Source: Legionellaceae bacterium
Lineage (GTDB): Bacteria; Pseudomonadota; Gammaproteobacteria; Legionellales; Legionellaceae
Reading direction: 5' to 3'
Assembly: GCA_030148065.1 (NCBI GenBank)
Contig: JASBUC010000028.1
Coordinates: 1 to 64,000 of the forward strand
DNA length: 64,000 nucleotides
Shown here: one piece after another, positions 56,623 to 63,925 of the stretch
How the letters are laid out: every line of letters starts with the position of its first letter
Position numbering within the stretch: the stretch's first letter is position 1
Translations under genes and position numbers: made by a program
The notes under the pieces: generated by a model
The model's database searches: none
What the model was told of the DNA's origin: nothing
Seen by the model: only the letters and a program-made list of their open reading frames with translations

Positions 56623-56995
56623 TGTCCTTTCCTTGCAAGTAATCAATGCTTATATCCAAGGTTCTTAAAAACACCATGCCAGCTTTTTCAAATCCTAAAT
56701 TGACTAAGCTTGATGCTTGTGCGGCTTTTAGGCCTGATAGAACACTGCGCACCCCCAATAATTGCACCATTTTAGCAAGCTTCACTAAGTACTCAGCCAG
56801 AAATAAATCGATGATTTTGACCCCTGATAAATCAATCACCACCCCTCTTGGTTTTTCTTGACTACTGTGAATCTCTCTTAGCACATTCTCTTGTAAGTCT
56901 TCTAAAATACTAGACTCTAGCTCAACTTGTATTGGTACGATGAGGCATTGGTTTGAGCGATAAACCGCTATTTGATTTTTTTTTGTCTCAGTCAT
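56615..56995 (-). CDS. RsbS-like STAS protein without the expected phospho-serine
   Basis: 126 aa from the ATG at 56995. A single STAS domain similar to RsbS (start QIAVYRSNQCLIVPIQVELE, later GVVIDLSGVKIIDLFLAEYLVKLAKMVQLLG and VLSGLKAAQASSLVNLGF). In B. subtilis RsbS the target of RsbT is a Ser in a VDSF motif; the aligned residue here is Leu64 (IDLF). Hence control by phosphorylation at that site is lost or has moved to another Ser. RsbS forms the stressosome core with RsbR. Start lies 9 bases after RsbR. Confidence 0.9.
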   Translation of the reverse strand: MTETKKNQIAVYRSNQCLIVPIQVELESSILEDLQENVLREIHSSQEKPRGVVIDLSGVKIIDLFLAEYLVKLAKMVQLLGVRSVLSGLKAAQASSLVNLGFEKAGMVFLRTLDISIDYLQGKDNG

Positions 56996-57004
56996 CAGCA
57001 AAAC

Positions 57005-57907
57005 CTATTCATCTGAATTCTTTTTACCTAAAGTAGCCCCCAATTTAAGCAACGCTTCTTTAAAGCTGTCCTTTAGAGTGGCCGTGGTTGAAATACCTGA
57101 TAAATCGGCCCCAATCTGCACCAAAGTTTGCGCAATGATTGGAGAAATACCTGAGAGTATGCACTCACAGCCCATCAAACTGGTTGCCTTGGTAATTTTA
57201 ATTAAATGGTTTGCTACACTACTGTCGATTGCAGGTACCCCTTGAATGTCCATAATCACAATTTTCGATTCGGTGTCGATGATCTTTTGCAACATAATGT
57301 CGGTCATTTCCTGGACGCGTTTCGAATCGATGATGCCAATAACAGGCAGGATTAATATTTCTTCCCAGAGCTGTATGGTTGGTGTTGAAAGCTCTACTAA
57401 ACTTCTGCTTTGCTCAGCGATGATTTCATTCATTGAGTGACTAAAAGCTGCTGTGACAATGGCCGTATCAAGCAATATTAATTTATTTAGAACGGTAATC
57501 ACTTCAACCTTATTCTTCATGTTAGAGTTGCTAATATGCTCTGTCCAAAGGGTTTGTGAATAAGAAACACCCGCACAATAAGTTCGCACCGATAAGTTAA
57601 TGTCGGCATGCACACGCCCAACCCGAAATCGACTTTTTAAATAGGATTCATCAAGAACCGCATCAAAGAATTCCGTCCAATAGACCGCTTGCAGTTTTTT
57701 AACCCGATTTAAAATATTTTGCTTGTTAAAGTACTCTTCATACTCTGGGAGCATTGCCATCCATTCATAAAACTTTTCTAGCATGTCAGGAATATAGTCT
57801 TTCAAAGGCTCTGCAGAATTCCTCAAAAGGGTTAAATCCTCTTCATTGAGATTGAACATTCTAAGAGTCTCTTTGATGTTATCAAAGCCAGGTATGGACA
57901 TTTCCAT
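57005..57907 (-). CDS. RsbR-like stressosome protein with N-terminal globin sensor
   Basis: 300 aa from an ATG with GGGAG 7 bases upstream. Residues 1-165 form a globin-coupled sensor fold; the RFRVGRVHADINLSVRTYCAGVSY region holds His100, the likely proximal heme ligand, which suggests sensing of O2, NO or CO. The STAS domain (about 175-295) reads VIMDIQGVPAIDSSVANHLIK with Ser229 at the first phospho-site and GISPIIAQTLVQIGADLS with Thr261 at the second, so both sites known from RsbR are filled. It is the first gene of the cluster. Vibrio RsbR is a known heme-type relative. Confidence 0.92.
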   Translation of the reverse strand: MEMSIPGFDNIKETLRMFNLNEEDLTLLRNSAEPLKDYIPDMLEKFYEWMAMLPEYEEYFNKQNILNRVKKLQAVYWTEFFDAVLDESYLKSRFRVGRVHADINLSVRTYCAGVSYSQTLWTEHISNSNMKNKVEVITVLNKLILLDTAIVTAAFSHSMNEIIAEQSRSLVELSTPTIQLWEEILILPVIGIIDSKRVQEMTDIMLQKIIDTESKIVIMDIQGVPAIDSSVANHLIKITKATSLMGCECILSGISPIIAQTLVQIGADLSGISTTATLKDSFKEALLKLGATLGKKNSDE

Positions 57908-58129
57908 TTGTGTTCTCCCTTTTAATTTGGCTTTTGAGTATTCGATGGATCTTTACCAAATTATCCGCATTTATTGATTAAGATTAAGTATAGACGAGTC
58001 TCAGTAGAATTCTGGCCAATCACCAAAATATGACTCAACAACATGCTTATGATACACTCAACAAGTTTAAGATATGGGCTTTGTTCGCCCATTATCCCAG
58101 CAAGCATTAACCACTAGGAGTCAACCTCT

Positions 58130-59506
58130 ATGCCCTTTGAGCCGTTTCAAAGCCTAGATCTACCTGAGCAAACCCTTGCTTATCAGAGTCTAGTTGAGTT
58201 TATTAATCAATCTGCTTACTCAGAGTTATGTCAGCCAATTCTACAACAAGAGGCGCCGGCACCATCGACATTACTGTTGCGCTTTAATCAAACAGGCGCT
58301 GAGTCCTTTGATACCCTACAAACACAATTCCAGACAGCAGGCTTTATCCTTTCTTTTACAAATTCAATCACGACACTAGAAACCCATGAAACCTTTGATG
58401 AGTTTGATGAGCCTTCCGAGGACATAGGGGCATTAAATGACTGGATTAATGATGACTTGCTACTTGGCCCTGAAACGCTCTCAGATGATGAGTATGCCCT
58501 TGAATATTATGTCACCCAGGTTGATAGAGAACTAGTCTTAGAGCCAGATGAATCAAGTTATCAACTCGGTCATGTTAGTGGGATTTCAGGAGATGAGCTC
58601 GATGATTACATTGAGTCAGTTTATAACTTTGATAATTTAATTGGCCATGCTTCTCAAAGCATTAGCGTTGAAGACTCTAATGATTACTCTGCCTACCCCG
58701 AAGGCGTGACTGAGGAGACTTGGGCCGCCATTCCACAGACCATCAAACAGCATTGGGCGAACCTTGCCCCCCCTCAGGCAGACGAACAAGCGCCTGCCTT
58801 ATCGCCACTACAACAATATGTCATTACTTGTTGTCAAGATGAAAATTATCAAACCCTTGCAAACTTAAACCACAGCGCGGAGCTTGGCGAGTCTTTTAAT
58901 TCGCCCATCTCTTTGCTACCCCCAGCCATTCCAGTCAGAATACCACAGGGCATTGATGAAGGGGACCTGGCAATTCCGGGTGTGAGTCCCACACTGTATG
59001 ATTTAAGAGAGATGTTGTATTTAGAGCTCTACGTGGACACCATCATAATTGAAGAAACAGGCCAAGAAGAAGCTCGCCCTGACAGAGCGCCGTTTAGGCT
59101 AAACCCCACCACACGAGGGGCCTTTCATTTACATGAAATAATTCCAGCGCCTGACGCTCTAGCTAGTATTCAAGATCGTTTGCCCTTGCATCCTCTTAAA
59201 TCACAACTTAAACGTATGGCAAAAGAGGCCTACCCTACAGAGCCTAGAGCCATCACCGCAAGCCCCAGCTTTTTTGATGAGGCCGCAGAGCCTCATCCCC
59301 ATTTTAGTGCCTTGGAGGCAATCTATCGGACTAAGCACAGCTTCGAGGCGTTACAAGAAGAACTGAGGACATTCATGGACAGAGAAGACGTAGCAATTGA
59401 CCACCGCCCTCTTTTAACTCTATTAAATTCGATTATAGACTCAGAAACCCTCGTTGACGCACTTCATTGTTTAGAAACGAGTAACAACATTCCCTGTACC
59501 CCCTAA
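58130..59506 (+). CDS. Acidic protein of unknown function
   Basis: 458 aa, starting 9 bases after AGGAG. No family is recognised. It is strongly acidic (many E and D, few K), with no signal peptide or membrane helix. Repeated short segments occur: a TFDEFDEPSED stretch, DDEYALEYYVTQVDRELVLEPDES, and late helical parts. The Cys-rich parts are scattered. The acidic, soluble and unannotated nature, plus its terminator and lone position next to the stressosome locus, would suit a secreted effector or a partner of that locus; neither is shown. Codon use is not unlike the neighbours. Confidence 0.68.
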   Translation: MPFEPFQSLDLPEQTLAYQSLVEFINQSAYSELCQPILQQEAPAPSTLLLRFNQTGAESFDTLQTQFQTAGFILSFTNSITTLETHETFDEFDEPSEDIGALNDWINDDLLLGPETLSDDEYALEYYVTQVDRELVLEPDESSYQLGHVSGISGDELDDYIESVYNFDNLIGHASQSISVEDSNDYSAYPEGVTEETWAAIPQTIKQHWANLAPPQADEQAPALSPLQQYVITCCQDENYQTLANLNHSAELGESFNSPISLLPPAIPVRIPQGIDEGDLAIPGVSPTLYDLREMLYLELYVDTIIIEETGQEEARPDRAPFRLNPTTRGAFHLHEIIPAPDALASIQDRLPLHPLKSQLKRMAKEAYPTEPRAITASPSFFDEAAEPHPHFSALEAIYRTKHSFEALQEELRTFMDREDVAIDHRPLLTLLNSIIDSETLVDALHCLETSNNIPCTP

Positions 59507-59509
59507 CGC

Positions 59510-59546
59510 AAATAGCCCCTCTGATTCAAAACCAGAGGGGCTATTT
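59510..59546 (+). terminator. Rho-independent terminator of the acidic protein gene
   Basis: AAATAGCCCCTCTG (59510-59523) and CAGAGGGGCTATTT (59533-59546) form a perfect 14-base-pair stem with a 9-base loop, ending with the U-rich CTATTTCAT. It starts 4 bases after the stop codon, a clear intrinsic terminator. Confidence 0.88.
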
Positions 59547-59601
59547 CATACCTCAAATGACTGGAGCCAGTACAGCTCTAGAAGATCAAGTGATCGAGGA
59601 T

Positions 59602-59880
59602 CTATCGAGTACCAATGAACTCGTCATCAAAATAACGCTTTAGTTTAGTACGCAGGGTTCCACGACTAACACCAAGCACTCTTGCAGCTTTAGACTGGTT
59701 GTATCGAGTTAATTCCATAACGGTTCTAAATAAAGGCGCTTCAACTTCTTCAATAATGAGTTGATACATGTTTAAGTTGCTGTTGCCATTTACGGACTTT
59801 AAGTACTGTCTGACAGAAGCAGTCACGTGTTCTGCTAAAGTCATTTCACTAACGGAATTTTGCGATTGTACTGTTTCCAT
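59602..59880 (-). CDS. fis: DNA-binding protein Fis
   Basis: 92 aa from the ATG at 59880, which has GGAG 6 bases upstream; an in-frame GTG further upstream is weaker. E. coli Fis has 98. The C-terminal helix-turn-helix (TRYNQSKAARVLGVSRGTLRTKLKRYF) is typical, with a helical N-terminal half for dimerisation. This nucleoid protein bends DNA and controls rRNA and virulence genes; in Legionella several Fis proteins act in the virulence switch. It stands alone here, without dusB, and has its own promoter. Confidence 0.95.
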   Translation of the reverse strand: METVQSQNSVSEMTLAEHVTASVRQYLKSVNGNSNLNMYQLIIEEVEAPLFRTVMELTRYNQSKAARVLGVSRGTLRTKLKRYFDDEFIGTR

Positions 59881-59970
59881 TATTTGCTCCAAAAGGTCAT
59901 TACAAAAACCCACCGTGTTTTTAGTGACACAAAATAGGCTCTACTAGATCAAATTTATCTAATCTGCGGC

Positions 59971-59999
59971 ATTATAACACAGCTCCTGTACACAATTAA
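59971..59999 (-). promoter_or_regulatory. Extended -10 promoter of fis
   Basis: On the minus strand TGTTATAAT (an extended -10, with TATAAT at 59976-59971) is spaced by 17 bases from TTAATT (59999-59994). It is the best match in the 388-base gap upstream of fis. The leader is about 80 bases. The remaining stretch to 60120 is AT-rich, with nothing else I can name. Confidence 0.6.
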
Positions 60000-60079
60000 A
60001 CTCTTGTGTGTACTTTTTGTAAAAACGATTGATTTTTTTAGCTTTTCTTAAGATAAGCTTAATTAATAAAGCCTTAATA

Positions 60080-60093
60080 TACTCAAACAGCAC
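60080..60093. repeat. 14-bp direct repeat, left copy
   Basis: TACTCAAACAGCAC is repeated exactly at 60246-60259. The two copies bracket the 152-base segment that contains palindromic repeat copy C, as a target-site duplication would. A perfect 14-base match at this distance is unlikely by chance. Confidence 0.7.
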
Positions 60094-60132
60094 TTAACCC
60101 CGAACAAACACTCTAACCACACCCTTGCTCAA

Positions 60133-60244
60133 GGGAGGATTTTGAGTGCCTATTGGATTAAATTGCAAGAAGGAAGCGCAGCATACATCAGTATGTGAGC
60201 ACTCATTCGAGTAATTTTAATCCAATAGGTGCCAAAAGCATCCC
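60133..60244. repeat. Palindromic repeat, copy C
   Basis: 112 bp, + orientation. Arms GGGAGGATTTTGAG and GCCTATTGGATTAAA pair with TTTAATCCAATAGGTGC and the following CCAAAAGCATCCC, with some mismatches. The core is AGCGCAG (60175-60181), stem CATAC/GTATG with loop ATCA, and TGAGCAC (60196-60202). It lies between the iscA-like stop and the fis promoter, flanked by 14-bp direct repeats. Confidence 0.82.
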
Positions 60245-60245
60245 G

Positions 60246-60259
60246 TACTCAAACAGCAC
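60246..60259. repeat. 14-bp direct repeat, right copy
   Basis: Exact second copy of the TACTCAAACAGCAC at 60080-60093. It starts 2 bases after the right arm of palindromic repeat copy C and ends 9 bases before the iscA-like stop codon. Confidence 0.7.
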
Positions 60260-60268
60260 AGAACACCC

Positions 60269-60658
60269 TCAGTCCCGAAATTTTTCGTCTATGGTAAAAC
60301 TCTCCCCACAGCCACAAGCCCCAGTTTGGTTTGGATTGGTGAAAACAAACTTGGTATTTAAACCTTCTTTTTTATAATCAACAAACATGCCCTTCAAATA
60401 GGGGTAAGCCAATCGGTCAATGTAAGCTATCAGCCAGTCATTAATCACAAAGCATTTGTCCTCGTCATTGATTTCAAACACATAGTCCACCACGTAAGAT
60501 AAGCCTGAACAGCCTGTTTTACTCACAGAGAAACGGATCCCTCGACACTTATCTTGTTTTTTGAGCGCTGACTCAAGGTGCTTTAGCGCGGACTCACTAA
60601 AGGACACGGCCTGCTGTTGGTCAGCGGACATCCTCTCAACCTCATTTTTCATGGTCAT
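60269..60658 (-). CDS. IscA/HesB-family A-type iron-sulfur carrier
   Basis: 129 aa. A-type carrier with the three conserved cysteines, in KTGCSGLSYVVDY (residues about 45-57) and the late GACGCGESF (about 112-120). The N-terminus is a little longer than in IscA (107 aa). It delivers Fe-S clusters to target proteins. It overlaps the IscU-like gene by 17 bases, so it is part of the isc group. ErpA would be an alternative label, but the operon position favours IscA. Confidence is good. Confidence 0.92.
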   Translation of the reverse strand: MTMKNEVERMSADQQQAVSFSESALKHLESALKKQDKCRGIRFSVSKTGCSGLSYVVDYVFEINDEDKCFVINDWLIAYIDRLAYPYLKGMFVDYKKEGLNTKFVFTNPNQTGACGCGESFTIDEKFRD

Positions 60659-61010
60659 TGTTACCTTCTCTTAAACAGTCTAAAACCTTCGTCACCAAGT
60701 ACCATTTGGTTCTTGGAATTTCAAATTGCGCCACTAACTCGGTAAAGGAGAGCGCCTTTAAATAAGCAAGCTCTTCTCCGATTAATCGTTCACAAAGATA
60801 AGACAAAAGCGCAATCAAGTAAGGGCAGCCCAAGGCTTTAAAGCAAGCACCCGTGATTTTTGCCCCTTCTAGTGTGAGCGTAAGCCTAAAAGAGTCTAAG
60901 CTGCCTGCTCGACCACTCTCAAACAGACAGTATTCATCATCCAACGCGCTATTACATCTTTGACCTCGGGGTGCATAAAAATGCTCTAAAACAATGGCCG
61001 GATAATTCAT
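60642..61010 (-). CDS. IscU-like scaffold with only one canonical cluster cysteine
   Basis: 122 aa, as long as IscU (128). Start YPAIVLEHFYAPRGQ, the AKITGACFKALGCPYLIALLSYLCERLIGEE block and the LTEFPRTKWYL-like FEIPRTKWYLVTKVLDCL end align with IscU. The expected Cys37 in GAPACGD is Ser37 (GRAGSLD); Cys62 is kept; the C-terminal cluster Cys of PVKIHCS is Leu. Asp39 and some extra Cys (19, 28, 56) remain. It may bind clusters differently or serve only as a sulfur acceptor. It overlaps iscS by 4 bases. Confidence 0.85.
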   Translation of the reverse strand: MNYPAIVLEHFYAPRGQRCNSALDDEYCLFESGRAGSLDSFRLTLTLEGAKITGACFKALGCPYLIALLSYLCERLIGEELAYLKALSFTELVAQFEIPRTKWYLVTKVLDCLREGNNDHEK

Positions 61011-62167
61011 GTTGCCAATTCTTTTAAGCGCTCAAGCTCTGTTTGAATCACCTCGATGGCACGATTTATCTCATCTTCACTGGTATAGCGACCAATCGAT
61101 AGGCGTATCGAACTGTAGGCCATGACATCACTCACCCCAATTGCTTTTAGCACATACGAAGGAGCAAGAGAGGCAGAAGAGCAGGCCGATGTCGTTGAAA
61201 TGGCAAGTTCGGATAATGCAAGCATAAGTGATTCACCATCAACGCCTGCAAAACTAACGTTTAGATTACCTGGTACACGATGTTCTAAAGAGCCGTTTAA
61301 ACGTATGCCATCAATCTCACAAATTCCCTGCCATAATTTATTTCGAAGTGCCCTAATACGAGCGGCCTCGTCCTCTCTTGAGGCTTCTGCGATCTCAACG
61401 GCCTTTGCAAAACCGGCGATCTGGTGAGTGGCTAGGGTGCCAGAACGATACCCCAATTCATGACCACCACCATGCATCATTGCCTGCAATCTAACGCGTG
61501 GTTTGGACCGAACGTACAAAGCACCGATGCCTTTAGGCCCATAAATTTTGTGAGCCGACATTGACATTAAATCAATGTTCATGTCGTTTACATCAATGGC
61601 AAGCTTACCCAAACTTTGGGCCGCATCAACATGAAATAAAATGCCGCCCTTCTCTCGTAGCAGTTGGCCAATTGCCTTAACGTCTTGTATCACCCCAATT
61701 TCATTGTTAACGTGCATTACCGAGACTAAAATTGTCTCATCTCTTAGCGCATTCTCTAGCTCTTGCAGGGAAATCAAGCCATCCTCTTTTGGCTTTAGAT
61801 AAGTCACGTCAAACCCTTTACGCTCTAGTTCACTTAATGGGTCAAGTACTGCTTTGTGTTCTGTGGCAACACTGATAATGTGTCGACCTTTACGCTGATA
61901 AAACTCACTTGCGCCTTTAATCGCCAAATTATTAGATTCTGTTGCCCCTGAGGTCCAAATGATCTCTTTGCTTTGTGCCTTAATCGCTTGGCCGATGCTT
62001 CGCCGACTTTGCTCAACGGCCCGGGAAGCTTCCAGGCCATACTGATGAGTGGTCGATGCAGGATTGCCAAACTGGTCTTTGCGGCCTAAGTATTGCAACA
62101 TGGTTTCAATAACACGATCATCAACCGGGGTGGTTGCCATGTAATCAAGATAGATTGCTTTTGTCAT
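61007..62167 (-). CDS. iscS: Cysteine desulfurase IscS
   Basis: 386 aa. PLP enzyme that removes sulfur from cysteine. Visible are the start IYLDYMATTPVD (residues about 4-15), SGATESNNLAIKGA, the His/Asp PLP pocket FHVDAAQSLGKL, the PLP-binding Lys in SMSAHKIYGPKGIGALYV (about 204) and the catalytic Cys in TSACSSASLAPSYVL (about 325-330). The short loop suits IscS rather than SufS. It overlaps trmJ by 23 bases and the IscU-like gene by 4; IscR is missing. Confidence is high. Confidence 0.95.
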   Translation of the reverse strand: MTKAIYLDYMATTPVDDRVIETMLQYLGRKDQFGNPASTTHQYGLEASRAVEQSRRSIGQAIKAQSKEIIWTSGATESNNLAIKGASEFYQRKGRHIISVATEHKAVLDPLSELERKGFDVTYLKPKEDGLISLQELENALRDETILVSVMHVNNEIGVIQDVKAIGQLLREKGGILFHVDAAQSLGKLAIDVNDMNIDLMSMSAHKIYGPKGIGALYVRSKPRVRLQAMMHGGGHELGYRSGTLATHQIAGFAKAVEIAEASREDEAARIRALRNKLWQGICEIDGIRLNGSLEHRVPGNLNVSFAGVDGESLMLALSELAISTTSACSSASLAPSYVLKAIGVSDVMAYSSIRLSIGRYTSEDEINRAIEVIQTELERLKELAT

Positions 62168-62927
62168 CCCTTTCTCCTTGGTGTTTCTTGCTCATCTTTT
62201 GAGTTAAAACATGTTTGTCTACTTGGGTTAAAAACCCTCTTAAAATATTGACTTCTTTGGCATCTAAATCGGCTCGATTAAACAAACGCCACAACCGATT
62301 CATTAGCCGCCGAGGTGAGTTCTGGTTAAGAAACTCGACTGCTACCATGGTTGTCTCTAAATGATTAATAAGCCCTTCAATCTCTTTGCGTGTTGCCTTG
62401 TTTGCCTCTAAAGGCACCAAAACATCCGCTTCGTCATTTGTGGGCTGACACACTTTGAAGCACTCATAACAGAGCACTTGTACCGCTTGTGCTAAATTCA
62501 ACGACCGGTAGGCATCACTGGTTGGAATGGACACCAAACCATTGCATAAACGGAGCTCGTCATTGGTAAGCCCTGTTCGCTCAGCCCCAAAAACCAAGGC
62601 AACTTGCCCCTCTTTAGCAGCCCTCTTTACGCGACAAACAGCAAGCTCAGGCGGCTCAGGCTCAATCATCACATCCCGCGAACGCGCACTGGTACCAATA
62701 ACCAGCACCGCCTCTTCAATTGCTTCAGACAGGCTATCACAAACACGGGCATTTTGAAGCACATCAACAGCCCCAGAGGCCATAGCATCGGCTAAAGGAT
62801 TTGGGAACACCTTAGGCTTGACCAAAATAAGCTGAGTAATACCCATCACTTTCATCGCGCGAGCGACCGCTCCAATGTTGCCTGGATGACTGGGATTAAC
62901 CAGCACGATTGACACATTCTCTAACAT
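62145..62927 (-). CDS. trmJ: tRNA Cm32/Um32 methyltransferase TrmJ
   Basis: 260 aa (E. coli 246). SPOUT fold with NPSHPGNIGAVARAMKVMGI (residues about 11-30), LVFGAERTGLTNDELRLCNGLVSIPTSDAYRSLNLAQAVQVLCYE (about 112-156, the knotted SAM site) and a helical tail with HLETTMVAVEFLN. It methylates the 2'-O of nucleotide 32 of several tRNAs. It commonly precedes iscR-iscS; here iscS follows directly. It is divergent from suhB, which is also the gammaproteobacterial pattern. Confidence is high. Confidence 0.95.
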   Translation of the reverse strand: MLENVSIVLVNPSHPGNIGAVARAMKVMGITQLILVKPKVFPNPLADAMASGAVDVLQNARVCDSLSEAIEEAVLVIGTSARSRDVMIEPEPPELAVCRVKRAAKEGQVALVFGAERTGLTNDELRLCNGLVSIPTSDAYRSLNLAQAVQVLCYECFKVCQPTNDEADVLVPLEANKATRKEIEGLINHLETTMVAVEFLNQNSPRRLMNRLWRLFNRADLDAKEVNILRGFLTQVDKHVLTQKMSKKHQGERDDKSNLS

Positions 62928-63092
62928 AAAAGCCTATCCATCAAAAAAACTGGATTAGGATACATCTTGTTTAATTTATATTCAATTTATTTGTGGCAAT
63001 GAGCCGGGATCACCACTAAACATCTATCGAGATGGTAAAAATGTTGGTAAAATGCCCGCCTAAAATCCAATGAGCACAACACAAGGTACCCT

Positions 63093-63893
63093 ATGCACCC
63101 CCTGTTAAACATCGCAACCAGTGCCGCCCAGAAAGCCGGTGAAATTATTTCACGACATGCCGAGCAACTAGAGAATGTTCGCTTTAGTGAAAAAAGTGAG
63201 AACGATTTTGTCAGTGAAGTTGACTTAAAGTGCGAGCAAGTCATCATAGACACCATTCACAAAGCTCACCCAGATCACGCCATTTTGGCCGAAGAGAGTG
63301 GTCGTAAAAATGACCATGCTGAGAGTGAGTACACTTGGATTATTGACCCATTAGACGGCACGAAGAACTATCTACACGGGTTTCCTTTCTACTCTGTGTC
63401 GATTGCGGTGCAACACAAAGACCGGATTATTCATGGGGTGATTTACGATCCATTACGTCAAGAATGTTACAGCGCCTCCAAAGGAGGAGGGGCTCGTCTA
63501 AACAATCAGCGCCTTCGCGTCAGTGGGCAAATCCATCTAGAAAAAAGCTTGATTGGCACAGGGTTCCCTTATAGAAACAAGTCCTTAAAAACCCCCTACC
63601 TAAAGACCTTCGAAACCGTCTTTAGTAAAGCATCAGGTGTGCGTCGAACAGGCTCTGCTGCTCTTGATTTAGCCTACCTAGCGGCAGGACGCTTAGACGG
63701 CTTCTGGGAGTTTGCCCTAAGCCCTTGGGACATTGCGGCTGGCTCTTTATTGATCAAAGAAGCTGGTGGCTTGGTTAGTGACTTTGACGGTGGCGAGCAA
63801 TACCTTAAAAAAGGGGATGTGGTTGCCGGCACTCCTAAGGTTTTTAAAGCGCTCCTGCAGTCGCTAAAGGCGTCTTTAGTGCAGCAATCTTAA
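63093..63893 (+). CDS. suhB: Inositol-1-monophosphatase family protein SuhB
   Basis: 266 aa (E. coli 267). Li-sensitive phosphatase fold with metal ligands LAEESGR (residues about 64-70), WIIDPLDGTKNYLHGFPFYSVSIA (about 81-104, DPLDGT) and SPWDIAAGSLLIKEAGG (about 211-227). It hydrolyses inositol phosphates and, in enterobacteria, joins the rRNA antitermination complex. It is divergent from trmJ and 32 bases ahead of rph. Confidence is high. Confidence 0.95.
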   Translation: MHPLLNIATSAAQKAGEIISRHAEQLENVRFSEKSENDFVSEVDLKCEQVIIDTIHKAHPDHAILAEESGRKNDHAESEYTWIIDPLDGTKNYLHGFPFYSVSIAVQHKDRIIHGVIYDPLRQECYSASKGGGARLNNQRLRVSGQIHLEKSLIGTGFPYRNKSLKTPYLKTFETVFSKASGVRRTGSAALDLAYLAAGRLDGFWEFALSPWDIAAGSLLIKEAGGLVSDFDGGEQYLKKGDVVAGTPKVFKALLQSLKASLVQQS

Positions 63894-63925
63894 GAAAATC
63901 CTATTAACAGCAACATGGTGAACCA

